The notes beneath the pieces are model-generated. The model made no database searches and was not told where the DNA came from. It saw only the letters and a list, made by a program, of their open reading frames with translations. The position numbers and the translations under genes are program-made. 9,573 bases of DNA. Origin: CAYUYM01 sp964449305 (GTDB taxonomy: Bacteria; Bacteroidota; Ignavibacteria; SZUA-365; CAYQST01). The DNA lies in NCBI GenBank assembly GCA_964449305.1, contig CAYUYM010000132.1, forward strand, positions 1 through 9,573, in the 5' to 3' direction. Below, piece by piece: positions 6,025 to 9,573 of this stretch (its first letter is position 1; every line of letters begins with the position of its first letter).

Positions 6025-6999
6025 ATGGCACTCCCCGTGGAACAAATCGAAAAACGTATCAAGCTCACAACCGCGAACCCGATCATTCTTTTCGGGATTC
6101 ACGACAGCCATCTGCGCCTCCTGGAGCAGCGCTTCGACTGTGAAATCGTGGCACGTGGCGATGTGATGACGCTGCGAGGCGACGCGCCCGTGGTGGATCT
6201 TGTGGAGAAGGTGATCAAGGAACTGCTCTTCATCGTGAACAAGACCGATTCGCTCACGGAGAAGGATGTCCTCACCGTGATCGAGATCCTCCAGACCGGG
6301 AGCGGCTTCGAGGTGGCTCCCGAGGAGGTCGATTCCATCGTCCTCTACACGCAGAAGGACTACATCAAGGTCCGGACCGCGGGGCAGGCGGCATACATGC
6401 GTGCGATCCGCATGAACGACATCGTCTTCGCCATCGGCCCGGCCGGCACAGGGAAGACCTTCCTCGCAGTGGCGGCGGCGGTGGCGGCGCTCAAGCGTCA
6501 CGACGTGCAGAAAATCGTGCTCGTGCGCCCGGCAGTGGAGGCAGGGGAGAGCCTCGGCTTCCTTCCGGGCGACCTGCGGGAGAAGGTGGACCCCTACCTG
6601 CGGCCGCTCTACGACGCCTTGGACGACATGCTCCCGGCCGAGAAACTCAAGACCTTCATCGAGCGCAGGACGATCGAGATCGTGCCGCTGGCCTACATGC
6701 GCGGGCGGACGCTCAACAACGCCTTCATCATCCTCGACGAGGCGCAGAATGCGACGGGGCTGCAGATGAAGATGTTCCTCACGCGCCTGGGCAACAACTC
6801 ACGGGCCATCATCACGGGCGACATCACGCAGATCGATCTGCCCAACCGCACCACGTCGGGACTGGTGGAGATCCAGGACATCCTGCGCGGGGTGGACGGC
6901 GTCGCCTTCGTGTATTTCGACAAGGCGGATGTGGTGCGGCACAAGCTGGTGAAGGACATCATCGAGGCCTACGAGCGTCACGGCGGTGAGGAAGGCTGA
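6025..6999 (+). CDS. phoH: PhoH-like ATPase
   Basis: This 324-aa cytoplasmic P-loop ATPase belongs to the PhoH/YbeZ type. The N-terminal part (KRIKLTTANPIILFGIHDSHLRLLEQRF, then IVARGDVMTLRGD) is the small domain typical of YbeZ-like PhoH proteins. The ATPase core has Walker A GPAGTGKT at 138-145, LVRPAVEAGESLGFLPGD at 166-183 and Walker B IILDEAQN at 235-242, followed by TGDITQIDLP at 264-273. Family members are ATPases proposed to act in RNA metabolism or ribosome maturation, often beside ybeY; ybeY is not in this window. A TAA at 6007-6009 blocks the frame upstream, so the start must be the TTG at 6022 or the ATG at 6025. I prefer the ATG, but neither has a normal free RBS. The only candidate, AAGGG at 6008-6012, is in the hairpin arm, 12 nt from the ATG and 9 nt from the TTG. 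The length is normal and all motifs are intact. Confidence 0.95.
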   Translation: MALPVEQIEKRIKLTTANPIILFGIHDSHLRLLEQRFDCEIVARGDVMTLRGDAPVVDLVEKVIKELLFIVNKTDSLTEKDVLTVIEILQTGSGFEVAPEEVDSIVLYTQKDYIKVRTAGQAAYMRAIRMNDIVFAIGPAGTGKTFLAVAAAVAALKRHDVQKIVLVRPAVEAGESLGFLPGDLREKVDPYLRPLYDALDDMLPAEKLKTFIERRTIEIVPLAYMRGRTLNNAFIILDEAQNATGLQMKMFLTRLGNNSRAIITGDITQIDLPNRTTSGLVEIQDILRGVDGVAFVYFDKADVVRHKLVKDIIEAYERHGGEEG

Positions 7000-7008
7000 T
7001 CGGCCTCC

Positions 7009-7227
7009 ATGAAGCGCACGCGGTCGCTGCTCCTTGTCGTCCTTCTGGTGTTCATGCTCTCCGCCCCGCCGGCATTGCCCGCCGTCGTGGTGCAGCGCGG
7101 ATCCATCGTGCTTGTGCTGACGCAGGATGGAATGCTCCGTCGCCGCAGGATGCGACACCGGTACTCCAGGAAACAGCGATTTTCAACGAATCAATCATCT
7201 CTCATATCGAGGAACATCCATGTTTGA
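7009..7227 (+). CDS. Small putative secreted basic protein, unrecognised
   Basis: This 72-aa frame lies between phoH and prfB. It starts MKRTRSLLL, continues with a good hydrophobic core (VVLLVFML) and has a plausible signal peptidase site after ALPA (residues 22-25). A short hydrophobic strand and a strongly basic stretch (LRRRRMRHRYSRKQR) follow, then a Ser/Asn-rich end. GAGGAAGG at 6988-6995 is 13 nt upstream, rather far, so initiation may be weak or coupled to the end of phoH 9 nt earlier. The last 8 nt overlap the prfB start. The signal peptide is the only sign that this is real; the C-terminal part lies in more AT-rich DNA and could be leader rather than protein. It could be a small secreted or membrane protein, a truncated remnant, or chance. 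I assign no function. Confidence 0.45.
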   Translation: MKRTRSLLLVVLLVFMLSAPPALPAVVVQRGSIVLVLTQDGMLRRRRMRHRYSRKQRFSTNQSSLISRNIHV

Positions 7228-8339
7228 AGACCACCAAAACCGCCGCAAGGAAATCGAGATACGCGTGATGGATCTCCGGGGGTATCTTTGAAATCGACAA
7301 GAAGCGCGAAGAGATAGCCGGCTACGAGGAGCAGACACATGCCGAGGGGTTCTGGAACGACAACCTCGAGGCACAGAAGATCATGCGACAGATCTCCATG
7401 CGCAAGGAATGGGTGGAGCAATGGGAGGGTGTTGCGGCCGAGGCGCAGGATTTCGGGGCGCTGATCGAGCTGGCCGAGGAGTCCGGCGACGAGGCGCTGG
7501 GCGCGGAGCTCGATGCCGCGCTGGCCGACCTCGAAAAGAATCTCGGGGACCTCGAGTTCAAGAACATGCTTTCCGGTGAGGACGACAGGCGCAACGCCAT
7601 CGTGACCATCCACTCCGGTGCGGGCGGGACGGAGTCCCAGGACTGGGCCGAGATGCTGCTCCGCATGTACATGCGCTATTGTGAGAAGCGCGGGTTTGGT
7701 GTGGCGCTCGTGGATCAGCTTGATGGAGAAGGCGCGGGCATCAAGAGCGCGACGCTGGAGGTGGAGGGGGCGTATGCCTTCGGGTACCTCAAGTCCGAGA
7801 TCGGCGTGCACCGGCTGGTGCGCATCTCGCCCTTCGACGCCAACAAGCGGCGGCACACATCCTTCGCCTCGGTGTTTGTGTTCCCGGAAATCGATGACGA
7901 CATCCAGATCGAGGTGAATCCGTCCGACCTCCGCGTCGACACCTTCCGGTCCGGTGGCAAGGGCGGGCAGAACGTGAACAAGGTGGAGACCGCGGTCCGC
8001 ATCACGCACATCCCGACCGGCATCGCGGTGGCCTGCCAGCAGGAACGCTCGCAGCTTCAGAACCGGCAGACGGCGATGCGCATGCTGCTCTCGCGCCTCT
8101 ACCAGATCGAACGCGAGAAGGAGGCCTCGCGCATGGCGGCGATCGAGGACAGCAAGAAGAAGATCGAGTGGGGGTCGCAGATCCGTTCGTATGTGTTTCA
8201 TCCCTACAACATGGTGAAGGACCACCGCACCAGTGAGGAGACCTCCAACGTGCAGGGGGTGATGGATGGCGAGCTTGACGCCTTCTCGCGGGCGTATCTC
8301 CTGAAATTCGGCAACGCGATCGCCGCGATGCCCACCTGA
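7220..8339 (+). CDS. prfB: Peptide chain release factor 2, expressed by programmed +1 frameshift
   Basis: RF2 recognises UGA and UAA stop codons and triggers release of the finished protein. The first frame starts at the ATG at 7220 (CGAGGAA at 7208-7214 is its RBS) and reads 23 codons to an in-frame TGA at 7289-7291. The rest continues in the +1 frame from GAA at 7290, giving about 372 aa, close to E. coli RF2 (365). Motifs are intact: the RF2-specific codon-reading tripeptide SPF at 203-205, GVHRLVRISPFD at 195-206, the catalytic GGQ at 248-250 in SGGKGGQNVNK, then RITHIPTGIAVACQQERSQ. The shift site is the family's known autoregulatory signal, so the break is not damage. It follows the small ORF with an 8-nt overlap, and a LolC/E-type gene follows 18 nt after the stop. 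Confidence 0.97.
7277..7291 (+). promoter_or_regulatory. prfB: prfB programmed +1 frameshift site
   Basis: The codons read CGG GGG TAT CTT TGA. The G-rich CGGGGG acts as an internal Shine-Dalgarno-like sequence, followed by TAT and the slippery CTT before the UGA stop; E. coli has AGG GGG TAT CTT TGA, with the same spacing. When RF2 is scarce, ribosomes pause at UGA and slip from CUU to UUU, continuing as GAA ATC GAC. When RF2 is plentiful they stop after 23 residues. The base after the TGA is A here instead of the C found in E. coli, which may change shift efficiency. Confidence 0.96.
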
Positions 8340-8357
8340 CAGGACCGTCATCGCATC

Positions 8358-9573
8358 ATGACGTTCGAACTCTTCGTCGCTCTGCGTTATCTCAGGCGCA
8401 ACAACATCTCGCGTTTCCTCTCGTTCATGACCATCATCGCGGTCGGGAGCGTGGCGATCGGGACGGCCGCGCTCATCATCACCTTCACCATCCTCGATGG
8501 ATTTGAACGCGAACTGCGCGAGAACATCATCGGATTCTCCGCCCACATCCAGGTGACGACGTTCCGGAACCAGGTGGTGGAGGATGCCGATGGTGCGGTG
8601 CTGTCGCAGCTCACGGCGGTGCCGGGCGTGGCGCGCGCGGCGGCCTTCTTCGAGAGTGAGGCGGTGATCATTGCGGGGGACAACATCGACGGTGTGCGTG
8701 TGAAGGGCGTGATGCCCGACGGGGACGTCACATTTCTCCGCAACCGCATTGTGCAGGGGGGATACGCCTTGCACGACACGCTGGGGCTGCCTCCTCTCAT
8801 CATCGGCCGGCGGCTCGCCACGAAGCTCGGCCTTGAGGTGGGCGACAAATGTGTGCTGCTTGGTGTGACGGACATCAACGATGTGATGAACGCCCCGAAA
8901 CTCCAGTTCGTGATCCGCGGGATGTATGAGACCGGCATGGCCGAGTACTTCGACGACATCTTCTTCTTCACCTCGATCGACGCGACGCGCCAGCTCTTCG
9001 CGCGCCCGGGTGCGGTGAACGGATTCGACGTGGTGTGCACGTCCACCTCCGACATCGAGGGCACGGTGGACCGCGTGCAGGCGGCGCTCGGATACCCCTA
9101 CGATCCGCGCTCGGTGTTCACGATCTACCGGAATTTCTTTGTGTGGATCGAACTCCAGCGTGAGCTCATCCCGATCGTCGTCGGTTCACTCATTCTCATC
9201 GCCGTGTTCAACATCATCTCCACGCTGCTGCTGTTTGTGATCGAAAAGACCAACGCCATCGGCATCCTCCTCTCGCTGGGGGCGACGCGGCGCAGCATCC
9301 GGAGGCTGTTCGTGTTCCAGGGGCTGCTCATCGGAACCGCGGGTGCCGTGGTGGGAGCGGTGCTCGCATTCGTGCTCTGCTTCGCCCAGGCGCAGTTCCA
9401 GTTCTTCCATCTGCCGCAGGATGTGTACTACATGACGACGGTGCCAATCCACATGACCGTCCCGGTATTTGCCCTGATCTCCCTGGCCGCGGTGGTGCTC
9501 ACGTTCGTAAGCTCCTTCATCCCCGCCTGGCTGGCGGTGCGTGTTCATCCCGTCACATCCATCAGATTCCACT
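8358..9573 (+). CDS. LolC/LolE-family lipoprotein-releasing ABC transporter permease (3' end cut by window)
   Basis: This inner-membrane permease would work with a LolD-type ATPase to lift outer-membrane lipoproteins from the inner membrane. 405 residues are visible. The N-terminus FVALRYLRRNNISRFLSFMTIIAVGSVAIG contains TM1 (about 22-46), followed by DGFERELRENIIGFSAHIQV at 47-66, a LolC/E hallmark. A large periplasmic domain runs from about 60 to 265. Three further membrane segments lie at about 270-297, 322-345 and 368-393, with the coupling region EKTNAIGILLSLGAT at 296-310. It ends RVHPVTSIRFH at the window edge, which corresponds to the usual C-terminal end, so only a few codons or the stop are missing. 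The ATG at 8358 follows AGGA at 8341-8344, spacing 13 nt and weak. C or E type cannot be decided, and a generic FtsX/MacB-type permease is less likely. Confidence 0.92.
   Translation, partial: MTFELFVALRYLRRNNISRFLSFMTIIAVGSVAIGTAALIITFTILDGFERELRENIIGFSAHIQVTTFRNQVVEDADGAVLSQLTAVPGVARAAAFFESEAVIIAGDNIDGVRVKGVMPDGDVTFLRNRIVQGGYALHDTLGLPPLIIGRRLATKLGLEVGDKCVLLGVTDINDVMNAPKLQFVIRGMYETGMAEYFDDIFFFTSIDATRQLFARPGAVNGFDVVCTSTSDIEGTVDRVQAALGYPYDPRSVFTIYRNFFVWIELQRELIPIVVGSLILIAVFNIISTLLLFVIEKTNAIGILLSLGATRRSIRRLFVFQGLLIGTAGAVVGAVLAFVLCFAQAQFQFFHLPQDVYYMTTVPIHMTVPVFALISLAAVVLTFVSSFIPAWLAVRVHPVTSIRFH

Noticed and set aside
4559..6031. A 490-codon minus-strand frame across the intergenic region and the LysM gene
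   Set aside because: The length is notable because it crosses an AT-rich gap, but the plus-strand genes have signal peptides, RBS and a promoter, while the minus frame has none of these and no domain.
7170..7219. AT-richer stretch before prfB as a promoter
   Set aside because: No pair of -35 and -10 elements with proper spacing is visible, and any -10 there would lie almost on the RBS.
7289..7291. In-frame TGA in prfB read as a pseudogene or sequencing error
   Set aside because: The stop is preceded by the exact RF2 frameshift signal, and the downstream +1 frame is complete with SPF and GGQ.
7191..8774. A 527-codon minus-strand frame
   Set aside because: It is antisense to prfB and the LolC/E gene, with His/Arg/Asp-rich composition typical of a GC-rich shadow frame.

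Overview
The window looks like ordinary bacterial chromosome. It is GC-rich by eye and densely coding, with every supported gene on the + strand. I see no rRNA, tRNA, CRISPR array, insertion sequence or phage gene. The organism cannot be named from this alone. The RF2 GGQ context (GGKGGQNVNK), the Dus active site reading GCWVKK, and a LysM protein of the W-P-K-I-W type all remind me of the Bacteroidota/Chlorobiota/Ignavibacteria side of the tree. A TTGATT-17-TATAAT promoter with an extended -10 argues against a typical Bacteroidota promoter. This placement is an inference of low certainty.

Region 1 (2-4686) is a tightly packed run of five genes, probably one operon: the 3' end of a HlyC/CorC-type hemolysin-family protein, a PrsW-family membrane protease, the UDP-GlcNAc 2-epimerase WecB, a GT4-type glycosyltransferase, and a DusB-like tRNA dihydrouridine synthase. 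The last three overlap or nearly touch (8-nt overlap, then ATGA overlap), which suggests translational coupling. WecB plus the glycosyltransferase points to making a ManNAc-type or derived sugar for a surface glycan. PrsW and CorC are membrane proteins, while Dus is a housekeeping tRNA enzyme carried along.

Region 2 (4687-6017) starts with an AT-rich intergenic stretch carrying a very good sigma70-type promoter. It drives a two-gene unit: a 93-aa coiled-coil lipoprotein and a 264-aa secreted coiled-coil/LysM protein. The coiled coils of the two proteins align without gaps over about 45 residues, including a shared cysteine, so they look like paralogous partners in the periplasm. The unit ends in a perfect 14-bp hairpin (5983-6017).

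Region 3 (6025-9573) holds phoH (a PhoH-like ATPase), a small putative secreted protein, prfB (release factor 2, with the classical autoregulatory +1 frameshift at an in-frame UGA), and a LolC/LolE-type lipoprotein-releasing permease that runs to the window edge. The phoH start lies only 7 nt after the hairpin, and the only Shine-Dalgarno-like bases are inside the hairpin's 3' arm.

I do not see a clearly new defence, mobile or biosynthetic system. The candidates most worth a second look are the paired lipoprotein/LysM coiled coils, the hairpin at the phoH start, and the small secreted ORF in front of prfB.
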